A DNA stretch of 64,000 nucleotides from Penelope pileata (taxonomy: Eukaryota > Chordata > Aves > Galliformes > Cracidae), in the NCBI GenBank assembly GCA_013396635.1, contig WBMW01000793.1, positions 357,117 through 421,116 of the forward strand, given 5' to 3'. The notes below the pieces were generated by a model that worked only from the letters and a program-made list of their open reading frames with translations, did not search any database and had not been told where the DNA came from. A program made the translations under genes and the position numbers. The stretch's first letter is position 1. The number at the start of each line of letters is the position of its first letter. Below, in pieces: positions 22,873 to 37,559 of the stretch.

Positions 22873-25800
22873 AAATGATGAACAATTGCCATCACAAAGA
22901 GAACATCAAGGTATTTGACAAGTTTGGTAGAACTGAAGGTCAGAGGGGCCTCCAACACCCTAGTGATGCTTTGGTCAAATGGTGCAAATCAAATCAGCAC
23001 TTTGTCTGCTGAGGGTTCACTAGGAGACAAGCTCAAAACAAGTCTGGCATAGAATAGAAATAATGTTGTGCTTTGTCTTCATAATACATGCAAAAGGGGG
23101 AAGGATCACACCAACAAGGAAGAAAACAGGAGAGCCAGAAACTGTGGCAAGTCACACCATGCGGTGTGTAATCAAGGCGAGAGCTAGGAAAGCTGCAACC
23201 TTGCCGAGTATATTCCTCTCAAATATCAAGAAATGAGCCTTGAATATAAATGCAAAGAAAAAGATGAAGATATTACTGTTGGGCAGAAAGTTACGCATCT
23301 GTATACATCTTTCCCTCCCTTCCAGATTTTAAAATAGTCGATTGCTTCAACAAATCAAAGAATAAAAGACTCATCCCAAGCTTCGGCAAACTTTACACAT
23401 ATCAGCACAGCTGATAAGTGGCAGAAAATATTACTAATTAGCTAATCAATGCCATCTGCTTTTTATCTCTGAAAGACTTTAAACAAATCATGGCTGTTTC
23501 TTTACAAGAAAACCTTGCTCCAGAAAATGAGACTTAAAGAAAGGGTCGATCTCAATCTTGCAAGCACAGCTCTCCCCACGGCCCTGCGGTGGCTCCTGCC
23601 GCAGCGGGCAGTCGGCACATCACCGCCGGGATGGTCTGGTCTCTCTAATCTCACTTTTCTCTTTGCTCCCTGCCACTCCCGGCAATGGTTGGGGATATTA
23701 TGCATTTGGGAGTAAGTATAGTTCTCCTGCAGGCTTTGACTTGTTTGTACATATTTCTCTCCTGTCATAATGTATTATTAAATGGTGGCGCGCCCTCCTA
23801 GGAAATCATGAACTTGATTGTCCCTGAAACCTTCAGAAATGGACACCAAATCTGCAGTGCAATCCAAACAATGGAAATGCCAGTGTGTTTTAAGTCTGAC
23901 TACAGGTCATAAAACAAACTTCTAAATGTCTTCAGTGCTTCTGGTGTTTCATTCTAATTATTGATAGAAAACTACTCTACAGCCACAGTCCCCATGGTTC
24001 ATGCCCACAGACACGGCACCAACTTCACTGTTTCTGGGAAATATTGGGTTCTTCTGAATGCAGACTGGAAGGAGTATTTATCAAAGTTCCAAGCTGCCTA
24101 TGTTCCTTTGCAAAGCTCTGCAGAACTAAGATGTAGAGGGTTCAAAAGTGAAACGCTCCTTGAAAAATCCTTTCTGATGACAGATTCCAATATCCCACTT
24201 AAGTGGAATCTTGCTCTTTGGATCTGCCCTTTGCTGGCAACAGATATATTCAAACAAATTATTGTTAATTTGATGTCTGCAACAGAACCTGAAGAGATTT
24301 GTTGGTCAGCCCCAGCGAGCTGCTGTACCACCAGCAGATGTTAGCACATGTGACGATCATCACCTAAGGTACATAACTGCATTTAAAAAGCCACATAAGC
24401 CTAATGCAGCACTGAATTGATGGAATCAATGGACCATTATGGGAACAGCTTCCGTGGTGTTAAAAGGGCACCTACATCACAATCTTTACTTTGTAGTTTA
24501 AATGAATTTACACGATTTTATTATATTAGAAAACTTGCTAGCTTTTAGGGTGTGCAGTCTAATCAATACATCGCCTGGTTTGCTGCTAATTCTTCTGATG
24601 ACCTTCTGTTTTGATGTGCATGTACAGAGAGGTGGGAAATTCTATCATTCTCTGAATCCAAACCCTGCTCTCAGTAACACGGGTGAACAGTTAGCAAACC
24701 CTATCAGTTACTCTAGCGTAACACCCTCTGTCTCTAATGCAAAGGCTGGGAAAGGAGGTTGCACACTGAGCCCATGCCAGGTCAATTAAAATATCGTATA
24801 AAACAACACTGGAGCTGATCCATCCCACAGCATATTTTAGATCACAACTGCATTTTAAAGGGGAAAAAAAAAAAAACCCAAGCCAAAAAATCCCTCTCTG
24901 TTATTTTATTACCCGATGGTTATTGAAGGTTACTGTCTAATAACACGACACATGCAATGAGATATTTGAACACACAGACCAAAATGCTGAACCCTTGCAG
25001 AAGTGAATGCTTCTGACGGACCATGAATTGCAGGCTCTGGTCAGAGCTCCTCAGTGCCAGCACTGAAATCCCACAGCACGCAGGACACGGGTCCTGCACA
25101 GGTTGCAGACGGTGGGAGAGGACTTCTGGCAGCGGTTCTTATTTTGCAAACAGTTGGAATCTGGTGATCCTCTCTTTGGAGGAGGATTTGGCAGATATTT
25201 ATAACGACAGGCTGGGAAGCTCTGGAGGAGAGACAGATGGAGGTCTGTTGATACTGCACACAGTTAAAAATTACACAGTGGCACCAGACCAATTGCTGCA
25301 TGAGGAAAAGACAAATCAGCACCGGGAACACAAGTAGGGGAGAAAGAAGAACTAAGGGGAAAGCAAAGCCCATGAAAATTTCCCAACTTGGAGGAAACAC
25401 AGGAAGTAAAGAATGGTTTTAAAAAGGATAAGAACACATTTCCATGATGATACGCAACTGCCATCTGATCTTGTGGCTAGAAGAGTAAGCCATGCCCGAA
25501 AACAGCAGCAATGAAGGTACTCTGATAAACGAGAGCACTCCTCTCTGACCGTGGCTGGGACCTGCTGTGGTGCTTAGGAGCTTTTGGATAAACCAACATT
25601 GTGATTTGTGTGCAGGCATAACCACAGAGCCTCAAATGTTTTATTAAATGTTTCTGCAAACAATTTTTGGCCAATTTTTACCAAAGCCCAGTATTATTAA
25701 TTTCTTGGATTTTTTTTTTTCCATGAACCTCATCACCACACTGAGGCTGCAGGCTCTGTAGCATTTCAGCAAACACTATTACAAAACCTTTAACATGGAA

Positions 25801-26870
25801 ATCTCTACTCCCCTCCCCATGCACCTGGACCAGGATTAATCCCCACCAGGGCTATGCATTACTCGAAAGAATCCTGCTTCAATGCCAGACTTCCTCTGCA
25901 CTGGAGGGGTCCTATTATCTGTGCAGCAGCCATAAAGCCAGAAAATAGGGCAAACAGCCCAATCTGAGGCAAGTGCTATTCCGACAGACACATGCTGTCT
26001 TCCTGTGCCTGCAGTCCACGGGTATTTCAGGACACCTTGGTCTCAAAGGCACGTACCTCAGCTAATCAGAGGACATGCTGATGACTTGAAAACAGCTCCT
26101 GCTCCCACGTGTAATCAGGGGAATCAGCCAAAGGGATTAGGGATGATTACGGATCACAGCTCCGTGGCAGGGAGGGGTCAGCTTGGGAGATGGAGACCCT
26201 GACCCTGCTGGGGAAATTGGGCAGCTGCAAAATCATCAAGAGGTGTAACTGGGGAAGGAGGCATGGCAAGTGTATTGTCAGGACACAGCTAACATTGGTA
26301 AGAGGGTAGTTTGGCCATGGAAGGAGAGAACTGGAGATGAGCTGTGTCTACCCACAGCTATGGGTCGCTATTCTTCTCCCCTGGAAAGCAGCTTTCCTCT
26401 GCACCAGCCTTCCGTTCCTGTTAAGGTGCTTAAATACCTGCATTGGAGCCAAGTTGCAGACTTGGCAGTTAATATACAGTGTTATCTAAATGATAAAATA
26501 CAGCTAGCACAAGAGCAAAAAGGGCCACTCAGCAGCTTGCTGCTGCTTCAATGACTCTGGGAGGGATGGGGGACTTCTTGTACCCAGAAGCATCACGGGG
26601 GGCCACTGCTTTTGCTCCAGCAACCAACTGATGCAACCACAGATACACCACCAAATGCCCTTCTCCCAGCACAGACAGGCAGGAAAATTCCCCAGCCTAT
26701 GGACTTCTTCTGTGTACTAGTGGAAGACACAGACCGAGTCCGGTGTCTGCTTGCAGGATTTTCTCCTCCCCTGCAACCCTTATGTCAAATTGGATTGCAC
26801 AGTGCTGGGATCCAGAGTGCCCTGAGATAATCTAAAGCATATTACTCTAACTGAAGGAGGCAGCCCATGG

Positions 26871-26898
26871 AAAAAAAAAAAGAAAAGAAAAAGAAAAC
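26871..26898. repeat. A-rich low-complexity tract
   Basis: A run of ten A followed by A/G-rich sequence. Similar A or T tracts in the window lie at 24864-24876, 34091-34102 and 40186-40217. Confidence 0.9.
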
Positions 26899-29054
26899 AA
26901 TGTCTCTGAGGCTTCTGCAGTGCTGAGGAGTGCACTAAGGTTTTGCATGCAGAGTCCTATCACCAGGGAGAGCTTTTTATGCACTTGGCACCTGCTAGAA
27001 CAGGTGGAAAAAATGCCACTTAATTTTAGAATACATTTTCGTAGCTTAGTAAGTCCTTAGAAAGATAAATGACACTGCTAATGCAGTTACATCTACAGTA
27101 GCAAAGATATCTGGTGCCTGTTTCCGACTCCTTATGGAATCTTGGCAGCTGATGGCTTTGGCTTTATCAAAGTGCTCTGCTGCAAAGAGCACTCTGAGGA
27201 ACGATATGAGCTGATTACAAGAGCAGAATACAGTCCAGAAAACGAGTGGCCAACCCAGGAATGCAAAGACATGCGATTTAAGTGGTACAGAAAAGATGTT
27301 TGGCCTGTGTCGTTGCTCTCATCCAAATGACAATATGGGCCTCTGCAGGATATTCAGCTTTCTCCCGTTCAGCTAGCAGTTCTGCAGCTAGGAAAATGAG
27401 AGTATTTACTGTGGCAGAAAGACAGAAATTCGCACAGGGATGTGCTAGGAATAGGAATAATTAGCAAACTGCCAAAAGGATAAATACAAGACGATGCTAT
27501 TGTATGCCAGCCCCGGAGTGCTTTTCTCCTGAGAAGACGAGGAGAGCTTGACAACAGCACATGCTCAAGGACCAGGCAGCGTCACATAAATCGCAAACTT
27601 CTGAGACAATGCATGACAATAAGCCTCAAAAAGAGCATTTGTATATATGAATATCTTGTTACCTGGCACAGGAGAGTACTGGGGGAGGAGGGAGAGAAAA
27701 TCCACAGGGAAACAGTATATTAAGGTGTTGTTTTCCATTTCCACTTGCAGAGTTGAGGGACAAAGGCTCAGGAGGTCACCTACCCCATCCCCAGCCCCAA
27801 GGCAACATCAGCCAGACCCAAACCATTCCTGACAGATGTTGCTGGAACACAATCTTCAGAACATCCTTTCCCACTCCCATGGCTACAGCCCTCTCCTCGT
27901 CCCCACGTGCTGGCCTTCCTTCTGCAGATTTCCACTCTCCCTTTTCCTCCTCGCTCCACGACCAAGGCAAAGCCACCGCAGTAAGAGCGGCTGCAGCAGG
28001 TCGGAGTGTCTTTCTGAGGAAGGAGTACACACAATACATTTGCAGGGGTAACTGGCTCCCATTCCTGAAAAGAGCACCCCAAACCTAAGAGCCAGGAATT
28101 AAGCCTTAATGCCTTTAGACTGCAGATTCCCCTGCTTGGAGATCCCTTCTTTACTAAGAACTATTCATCCACTTTTAATTCATTAAAATTCCCTGCAACC
28201 CAAAGCCTTGAAATATTTACTTTCCCCTTTCCTCTCAAAACTAGCACTGTTTCTAGGAGACAAGGAAGCAACCTCTGATTCCTTGACACAGATTGGGGTG
28301 TCTGGGAAAAGGTTTTGCAAAACCGTTCCCTGGCTCAAAGCATCACCAGTGAAAGGCTCCTGCTATCCCATGCACAAGAGCGTTATCAGTTCTGAGACAA
28401 ATATATCAAAGCAGATTTTCACCTGAGCAAAGCACAAGTTACCACTCCTGACTACACAAGCAGATAGGATATGAAGGGATGAATAATCAGAGTAACTAGT
28501 AGGATCCAAGAATATGCAAGACTCCTTTTATTCTTCACTAAAATATAAAAATAATAATAAAACCAGACATTTTCCTCCACTTGAGGCTTTTCTGTTCCTT
28601 CTAGTGATCCAGATTTGGTACTCAAAAAGCACCTTCTCTATACCATTGCCTTTACTGACATTGTGCTGACAGTAAAGTCAAGGCATAATCTCACCAATCA
28701 TCATTTCATTGTCTACTAGCTCAGAAGAATAACTTTTTTTCATTTATTGTTCTGCACTTTCAGATACATTTGACATGCAGTGAATCTTTGATCAGTATAA
28801 AAAAACACATAGAGTTTGATCAACCGGGAAAATTTCCTTCAGTAATTCAGAATATTACTTCCAGTCCTGCCTAGTAAGTAGCAGCCTGTCATCATGGGAA
28901 AAGGGAATGGAAAAATATTATTAGTGTAAGCACATTTGTCAGGATGCCATCCCCACCTGCACTGTTCAGTGCAACAGTCAGCAGTCCCCTTCCCTTTCCT
29001 CAGCTACAGAGAGGGAGTGTAGGCCAGATATCTGATTCTCAGGTCTTTATTATT

Positions 29055-29072
29055 AATAATAATAATAATAAT
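29055..29072. repeat. (AAT)6 simple repeat
   Basis: Six AAT units lie in a wider AT-rich patch (29047-29082) containing further TTATTA motifs. Intron 3 low-complexity sequence. Confidence 0.9.
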
Positions 29073-29391
29073 TACCATTATTAGTTAGAAGATGGCTGAA
29101 AAGAAAGCCAAACAAAATGCTGTTACAAAGCAGGTAAGCCATACAAACCAACATAGCAGAACTCCAGCACTACCAAACTCCAGACACGTGCACAGAAGTG
29201 CCTGCACATAGGTGCTCTTCATGTATAGTCCAACACATCCATCAGTACCTTCCATCTCCTCTGGAGTACTGGATACAACGTGATCAGACAGGTAGGATCA
29301 TTCTTTATATTTGCTTATATTTCCCCTTTATCCCCCAACTATCCCAAAGTCAAAAGGCAGTCACAGTGCAACCATGTAAGTTTAAAATACT

Positions 29392-29428
29392 TAAAATGAG
29401 ATGAGCTTTTCCAGCTCATCTCATTTTA
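29392..29428. repeat. Perfect 16-bp inverted repeat with 5-nt loop
   Basis: The left arm taaaatgagatgagct (29392-29407) and right arm agctcatctcatttta (29413-29428) are exact reverse complements around tttcc. In the FAM20C pre-mRNA this would form an uninterrupted 16-bp stem. It is too short for a canonical miRNA precursor. Confidence 0.9.
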
Positions 29429-31692
29429 TGGGATAGAGTGTGATCTCAATTATTATTAAAATGCAGCATCACTGAACATGGGTAAGCAAAGATCTTCCCC
29501 AATGCTTGTCAAGGCTGCTTCTGGAAGCTGTGTCCAAAGCTGCTTCTGCTGTATGTAACGATATGCATGGCTGCTTCAGGACCTGTTTAGGGGACTGAAA
29601 CATGTATTTCCAAAATTAGAAGCTTGGGTCTTCACACCTTGATTTAAGGCAGCCTGCTGTCTGTGCAGGTATATAATCCATACTGGCCCACTCATTGTGC
29701 AGGAGGTGACACATAAGCAGAAACTGCAGGTGTGCACGTGTGGGATGTGCTGCAATTTTCCCTTCCTCTCCTTTTTTTGGGATGCTGATGGGGAGAGGGG
29801 ATGTGGGATGGGGAATGAAAAAATGCTGATGTCCCAGTGGCTAAGTGGCAGAGCGTGGTGGCTAGGAAGTTTTTTCCACCATCCAGAAAATGCAAAGCTC
29901 GTACACAAAAACAAATGAGTCACAGTATGAAGAGAACAGCAAGCTCTGGGAAGCTCCTGTCACTAATTTACTTTGCAGATAAAAAAATATATATCCTTAA
30001 CACAGAAATAAAGTTTGATTCATCTTTGAGATAGAAACCTGCCTCAATGTAGAGGAGCTGAAAGATTAAGAGGTACTTGACAGCACTAGAGAACAGTTCC
30101 CAACACTGATATGGCCAGTGCCGTTGCCACAGCAGGGAGGAAAAGGCTCATAGCAATTAAATAAGCAGAAGAGATAATTAATGAAGTGCTATAGTGATAG
30201 TTTGTGCCGTTCTTTAAGGTTTCTTCATTAAGGCACTGTATCACTGTACCCCTATCACTGCTTGCTGCCCCCATCCCAGCCCTTCTGTCGCGGATTCCTT
30301 CGTGCTCCTGGACGAGTGGTGTGAGCATTTCTGCAATGCCAAGCCCATGAAATCTGTCATCTTTCCCCTTGATTTATCCCTCTGAGGTTCAGTTGTACAC
30401 TGCCTGCTAGCCATAAATTGCAAACGTGAAAAATGATCCAGCTGCAAAAACTATTTTTGAAAAAACCATCAGTGCAAACAGAGCTCAGTGTGAGCCCAGG
30501 TACTGTCGGCCTTGCTTCAGGAAAAAAGACTACAGAATGTTTTCTTCAGAGAAGGTTTTTCAATAGCTAACATTTTTAGAGCACAGGAGGAAAAACTGGT
30601 GTGAAATTAGAAGTCTGAAGCATTTCTTCAGCCCTGAGAATGTTTTTAAATATATCTGGGGTCATTAAAGGTAAGGATTTAAAGGAAAAATAACATTAAA
30701 CGTATCAGAAGCACCACAGAGCTCAAATTTCTTTCAGCTTGTCGGATTTTCTTTTCCCTGCCTGTGACGTATGTATATGCCATTGAAATTCCAGGGTTCA
30801 CAATAAGTCAGACAATTAATTACTGTGAACCTGATCTATTGATACATAACTTCTTCCTTTTTATTCATTACTTTTATTCATTGCTCCTAAGCTTGTCTTC
30901 AAAATATCTCAAGAAGAAAGAAAATATCAGCCCCATTTTTTCAGCAAAAGCTGCAAAACATGGAGCTATTAAGGATTCAGCTCTGCCCTAAGCAAAGCAC
31001 TCTAGCCTCATTAAGCACACGCTTAACTTTGGGCACGCATATAGTCAGTGAACTATGCGTGTCCTTGACAGTCAAGCACAGACTTAATACTTCCTTGGAG
31101 CTCTTTTGTGCTCAGCACTTTGCGAGAACAAGCCAGTGACGAGCGGGATCCCAGGAGCAGCTCTTCGCTTCCAGACTCAGTGTTTTTTCTCTCTTTTTTT
31201 TTTGTTCTACCCATGACAACAATTGCTTTGGGAAAAGCATGTAATTCTCCAGCCATGGTGGCACCCAGATCTCACTGCTCAGGTTGACTTCTGGTTGACT
31301 CTCAGTACCCAGGTAACAGCACCACGCAAAGCACTGCAAGACAGACCCAACATTTTCCTCTCCAGCCCAAGCAGAAGTTGGGGTAACCAAATACTGATGG
31401 CATGGGAAGCATCACAGTGCTTGCTTGCACCCAGCAGTCTGATTGTTGGGACAAGGCTCCCTCTCCCAGTTTGTAGCTCAGCTAGAATTTCTCCTTTCTC
31501 TCAAATGAAATGTCTGCAGTTCTTAATATAGTATAATGGGATAAAACCTGATGTGATCACACCTCTCTATTAGCCATACAATGAGGCCATCATTTTACAG
31601 TGGCTTGTAGGAATAAGTAACAGGATACTCAGAGCTGCAGCCATGAAAGTTAAAATCCTCTGAAACTTCAGTTTTCTGTCATGGATGAGCTG

Positions 31693-31728
31693 TATATCTG
31701 CCTTGGTATATCTGCCTTGGTATATGGG
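31693..31728. repeat. 14-bp tandem duplication
   Basis: The unit tatatctgccttgg occurs at 31693-31706 and 31707-31720, followed by a partial third copy (tatat). The two full copies are identical, suggesting a recent duplication. Confidence 0.85.
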
Positions 31729-33778
31729 AGTTCAATTTCCCCATGGGCCCTGAAGAACTCAAGGCACTCTGTGTCCTCTCTCCCCACCCCCCCCATGCAG
31801 AAGCCAAGTACTTCTGACTTTCAATCACCGCTTATCAGTTGAGAGCTACAGAATATTCTACTACACTGAGTTAGGTGCCTAAGATTTTGCAGATAAATAG
31901 TTACAGTCAAAAATCATTAGGAGGACAGAATCTACATGTGTCAATTAAAAAAAAAAAGTGTAACATTCTTATCTGTGGAGCATGCCCTGCACTGCCCAGC
32001 TGCTCCCAGCTGTGGCCAGGCCTGGATGCTGCTCTCCTCTTGGGGCAAACAGAGAGGAGGGTCAGAGCAGCACAGAGCACCTGAGGACACTGGTACTAAA
32101 TCTGGGTGCTGGGTTATTCCCCTGGAGAACTGCAAGTTTTGCTTTTCCATCCTGTTTGAATCCCAAATTCCAAGAATAATTACACCACAGAGGATAGCAG
32201 ACATGTGGTTACTGCGAGCCGATCGTCCCCGGGGCTGAGTGCTTCTAACTCCTCGGAGGCGTGATTTCCCAACAACGCACACGCACCCCTGAACTCGTTA
32301 CTGCCGCTATTAACTGCTTGACGTGTGGCATAGGGTGCTGTGCCTCTCTGAGCTGGAAAGAAGATGTAATTGCCTGTTTCAGCCTACTTTGTGGTTACAA
32401 AAGAAATGGGAATTGCTTTGATATGCTGAGGTATTTCACTGCTCAAGTAAAGCAAACTATTCCACATCCCTCTTCTTTTTTTTTTTCTCCCAATTTTTAC
32501 TCCTGTCTCATTAGTGCTCCTCCTGTCAGCAACCATGACCTCTGTGAGGAGTGTCCAACTCATTCTTTGCCCTAAGCTGGTTCTGTGGTTCATGGGGAAC
32601 CCTCCTTTTTTTATTTAATATGCTTTATTCAATTTTTTAATGTGATTTCTTCCCAGCAAGGATTTTGCGTGAACAAGGAGTACAGAAGAGCACTTTGCTG
32701 CTCATTGTTTCCTGAAGCAGAATGGGACCAGACTCACGTTGTTCTTTGGCACCAGCCCCATCCCACTGCAAATCCAAGCAACTGGTCACCAGGCTCCTGA
32801 AGCTGGTTCCACAGATGCTTCACAGACACGTGTCCCCCCTTGGTTATTCCAGTTTGCCATTTTGAGCATTTCTCAAGTACTTACTTTCTGGCAGGCAGCT
32901 GGCGAGGTGACTGACAAGCCCAAATACTGCAGGTTCCTCTCTGTCTTGGTTGTACTGATATATGATGGGTTGGGAGCCCCTTATTTTAGCCATTTCACAG
33001 ATCAATTGTGCTGCCTTACAGAACTATGAAAAAATCTCACTTTCCCTCTAAAACTTCTCCTCTTCCAGGCTGGAAACTCCCAATACTAATCTGCGTTTTA
33101 CATGAAGGGTACTGCATGAGTCACAAATTGCATTGGAAATTACACATCAGGGTCCTTTTAATGCTCTGCAGCCCCGAGGGAGTCCCTGCGCTACTCTCAG
33201 GGGAAAATCAAGCTGTATTAGCATCTCTTCCCTCTCATGCCTTTGCACAGAGAAGGAGCATTTTAACCTCTCGGCCTCCGCATGGGCCCAATGCTGGAGG
33301 CTGCAGTGGGGTGAGGGAAGCAGGAGCAGCCCTGCTCCCCATGCAGCCATGGCTTCTCTTCATTTCATCCTGCTTAAAGAGAGAGCATCAGGGAAAACCT
33401 GGAGCTGAAGGTTTTGCATCCATTGCAAGGGCAGTAGAAGCAGGATTTAAAAAGGGCTCACTGTTGGCCTAACCCTACTCCTTTAAGTTAAAAATAGACA
33501 AAGATCTACTGAAACCTTTGAAAAATACGCCACATAAACAGCAGAAGGCTGTTAGGGAAACCGCTCAGTGGCACTGCAAGAGGAGAAAGACTCTGGCTGG
33601 CTCGGCTGCTCCCAGGAGCACGTCTCAGGGCAATTGCTGTTTCATATAAATATCTCCCATCGAGTGGAAAGCGGTCAGTGAACTCCCATGCTCAAGGTGC
33701 AGAGAGATATTCACGCTTCATGGATCACCCAACTGCATACACACAAACCTGAAGTGAAGCTTAGGAAGGAGGGATGGG

Positions 33779-33796
33779 TGTGTGTGTGTGTGTGTG
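33779..33796. repeat. (TG)9 microsatellite
   Basis: Nine uninterrupted TG units lie in intron 3, flanked by G-rich sequence. It is a candidate length-polymorphic marker. Confidence 0.9.
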
Positions 33797-36700
33797 CAGG
33801 GGGCACATCCCACCACCATGATGCGGCTGAGCCAGCGTTCCACCTGAAACAGGCATGCTCCTTCTAACAAGACCCAGAAATCAGTTTCGCCTAATTTAAA
33901 CCCAAGAGCCTGCCCATGTTCAGGTTGTTCAGTAAGATAAGGTGTGATAGAGCATGCAAGGGCTGATAATGAAATCAGAGGCTAAGAAAACAGTGCAGGA
34001 AAGAGGAGAAGAGCAGAGGACAAGAGAGGGGGGGAATAATCTGCAAAAGATGTGCAGTAAAACATGGTATGAGACGACACCACTGCCAACTTTTTTTTTT
34101 TTATGGACCTGATTTATGACACACAGCTGCTTTTCTCCAACTGTGCATGTCTGGCTACTTCTCCTTGAATTTTTAACAGTGTTTAAACGTCAACAAAATA
34201 TGAAGCTTATCTCCTGTACAGTGTGATAGATGTATGTGCTCAACTCACATGATTCTTGTGGGAGCCTGGTTTTGAAGAGAGGACAATGCTTTTCCTAAAG
34301 CAAGGGACACTTGTATTTCACAGTTTTCCTCCCTTTTAATGAAAACTGTGAGGATAGGTACACACTGGAGCAAAGTGATTGCAAGACTTGATCACTGAAC
34401 CTCATTGTTTCATTCCTTTAGCATTCACTAACATTTTTTTCCGTGGGTCTGATCCATCTTTCCTCTACTTAGTGAAAGGTCTCACACTGAGTTCAAGGTG
34501 ACCTGGACCAGGAAAGGCAGAGACAGTCCATAAACTGGGACCCAATCACCCACACGGAAATTGAAAGGCCAGTGAGGTCATGGGAAAAGCCCTCTCTGAC
34601 TTCAGTGGAGTGTGGGTGAGATGCAGATTGAAGGAAAACATCAAAACGAGCCAGCTATGATAGCAAAAATATCCGTGCCTGAAAGCAGGGGACAAGACAT
34701 AACATTTGCTTTAGTGTTGTTTGCTTTTAGATGTCCTTGACATCTTCCATAGCTCTTACTGATATCAAGGCAGATGTTGTAGGATTAAGCAAAAGCAGGA
34801 AGCAGTGCCTTAAATTAATATTGGAGTCTCAACTCTGCCCAAAACACATGCTATGTTTGACACTTTCAGGACTTTTATCTTGGATAAAAAAGAATATAAA
34901 GGCCTTCTTCTTGTGCTTTAGTACAGATCTCCAAAGTTCCCTCCTTAGCTGTGTCCAATAGGCTGCTACTAGCAAATGCCTGAGTAAATTCCAGTAACGT
35001 TGAGTGAAGATCTACATTTTATCAAAATATTCATAAGAATGAAACCTGCATTTTTTGCCTGGGCACACTGTTTTCCATGCAGCTCACAGGCAATGACTAT
35101 TGACAGAAATGCCCAAAAGCAATAAGAATGTCAGGAAAATATTATAGGATTAGTCATGGACAGTCAGACTACTTTTGGACTGAATCAGCTTATTGGTTGA
35201 AACAGGTAGAAGAGGTAAAGGGGAAACAAAATAAAGTGGGTTCACTTCTCACCTACAGAAATACCAGAAAAATAACCAAAGGGTGGAATGAAGGATCACA
35301 TTTGCCATTCTGTATTTTACACATAAGATAGATTTTTTTAGTCATGTTTAAAAATATTATCTCCACCCTTTGATTTCCAGCACTGCACACACTGGAGCCA
35401 TCCCACCAGTGACATTCTTTACATTGGGGATTTCACCTCCCTAACTGCAGTGTGGTCCAACAGGATGAGATGAACTCCCCGCAGATCTTGGGGCATCGCC
35501 ACCTCCTGTCCCACCACCCGCCCCTTCCTCTAACGGGGAGCTGAAGACAGAGCACTGTGAGCGCTGAAAATGAAACAAAATCCTTCAGGAAAGCCCTATA
35601 AAAAAACAAACACTCAATTGTTCCTCGTCTTTTACATCTCAAAGGGAGGTTAAGAGGGAAAGAGAACAAACCACACCTGACACCTGGCTGTGTGCTATTG
35701 GAAGGCACTGGAGAAACCTGTTCAGACCAGATTAGACGTAAGCAGTCTCAGGCAGGGCTGGAAAACATGCTTTCCAAAAGCTCTGCACTAGTACACATTG
35801 CTTCGCAGCTTGCTGGAAAGGATAAGGAGCAATGGAGCATTTAGTGCAGCATCAACCCAATTCCTCTCCTCTAAATCATCTTCATCGGAAACCACCTGTG
35901 AAGTCTTTTAGGATGCATTTACAGCTACAGCTTCTCTTCCCCAACACACAATAAGCCTAGAAACCATACCCTAAACTGGATTTCCTTCATAGCAAGCACA
36001 TAAGCGCTATGACTCAAGCCTTCATGCCAACAGCATGCCAAATTTTTATATGGCTATAATAGTTAAATCCTGCCATTAGGTACATGCACACAGCTCCCTC
36101 AGCCATAGCAAGACTTCCCCTACATCTTGTAGTGCTGATTTTGCTAATGATTAATGTGTCGTTTTGTAAGTTTAATGAAAACATTGTTTCCACTTATCTA
36201 CAGGTCAGATGGCAACTGCAAAACAACTTACTTGCTAGATGGCTGCAGATTCCCTGCTGATACATCTGCTTATTCATGCACAACGTACATTTCCAAATAG
36301 ATGGCCATATTAAATTATATGCTTCTGCCTTATTATTTCACGAGTTTTAATGGTTTTCTATTTGTTTTATATTAGAAAGAAGGGGTAGTCGTTTGTTCTA
36401 ATGATGTGCTGTTATACATCTGCATCTCTAAAGTTTGTGGAATTTCTTTCTGAAGCCATATTAAAGAGCAATTGAGTGAAATTGTTGATTTTTATCATGA
36501 AACTAAAGGTGAGAGAGCAGATTGAGGCCTTTTTTTTCCCTAGAACAATGAACTCTTTTGGCTTTTTGAACTATTCTGACAGATCCAACAAAAGCTTTTC
36601 ATCCAAGAGCTTCTTGCTTGGCTGAGTTCATTCCTGTACAAAGTTCCTTTGTACTAGCTACAGCTAACTCCAGCTCTGGAAATTAATCCATTCCAAAACC

Positions 36701-37559
36701 ATAGGGCAAACACATGCACTCCATGTGGGCACCATACTTGAAGGATGGGAAAACCTAACCTGGGTTGCCAGGAGCAGCCATGCGCCACTTCTAAACTTAG
36801 GCTCCAAGCTGGCCAAAGCCATTCAACTCCTCTGCACATAGCTGGAAGGGAGAAGGAAAGCATAAAGGCACACAAAGCTGCCTTAGGAAAACTTATGTCT
36901 GGCTCTGAGCTGGGCAGATCTGGGGATTCAGCTTCTCCTCCAGGGACACCAAGCATGAGGACATGAAGGTTGGAAAGCACACCCAAGAACAGTCTGAGAG
37001 TCACTCTGTGCAGCAGTGCCACACAACAGGAGAACGTTCTGCTCCTTTAGAAATGCACCTACTATTGTAATGTTACTTCATTAAAAATAACCAAGTCACT
37101 TCTAGCTCAAAATGTGATCAGCCCATAAATAGTTAGATAAACTCTTCCCAGGCACATAATGTACTTGATTTCCATTTGCAACACGTACTAAAGCTCTGTT
37201 TATGCGTAAGGAATGCCTACAAATGGTAGATGGTAAATCTTCCTGAACATACTAAACACTCCTACCTCACTGAGAAAAGGGACATGACTGTGCTTTTACA
37301 CACTGGCTGATCTCTGCTGTCTGAGCATTGCAGGAGCGATTGCTATTTTTGCAGAGGAGATATTTTAACATCTGAATTGCACATTTCAAACAGCAACATG
37401 TTCTCTCACACAAAAACAAGCCTGCAAGGAATTTATGGGGACCTTGTAGTTCCCAAATTGCTCAAATGAAGTTTTATTTTCATTACGGCTATCAACGGTG
37501 AATGTTTGGAGTGGCAAGGGAAGCTGCAGAGCTCTCCATTTCCCTTCACTTTATTTTGC

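Noticed and set aside
27142..27330. Charged 62-codon frame that looked protein-like
   Set aside because: Short, with an antisense frame open over the same region; no family recognised and no splice context.
33008..33472. 154-codon plus-strand frame in intron 3
   Set aside because: Other frames are open across the same bases on both strands, and no motif or domain is visible.
36960..36990. ggttggaaagcac resembling a minus-strand CR1 end
   Set aside because: The ATTCTATG terminal octamers and the rest of the CR1 3' consensus are missing.
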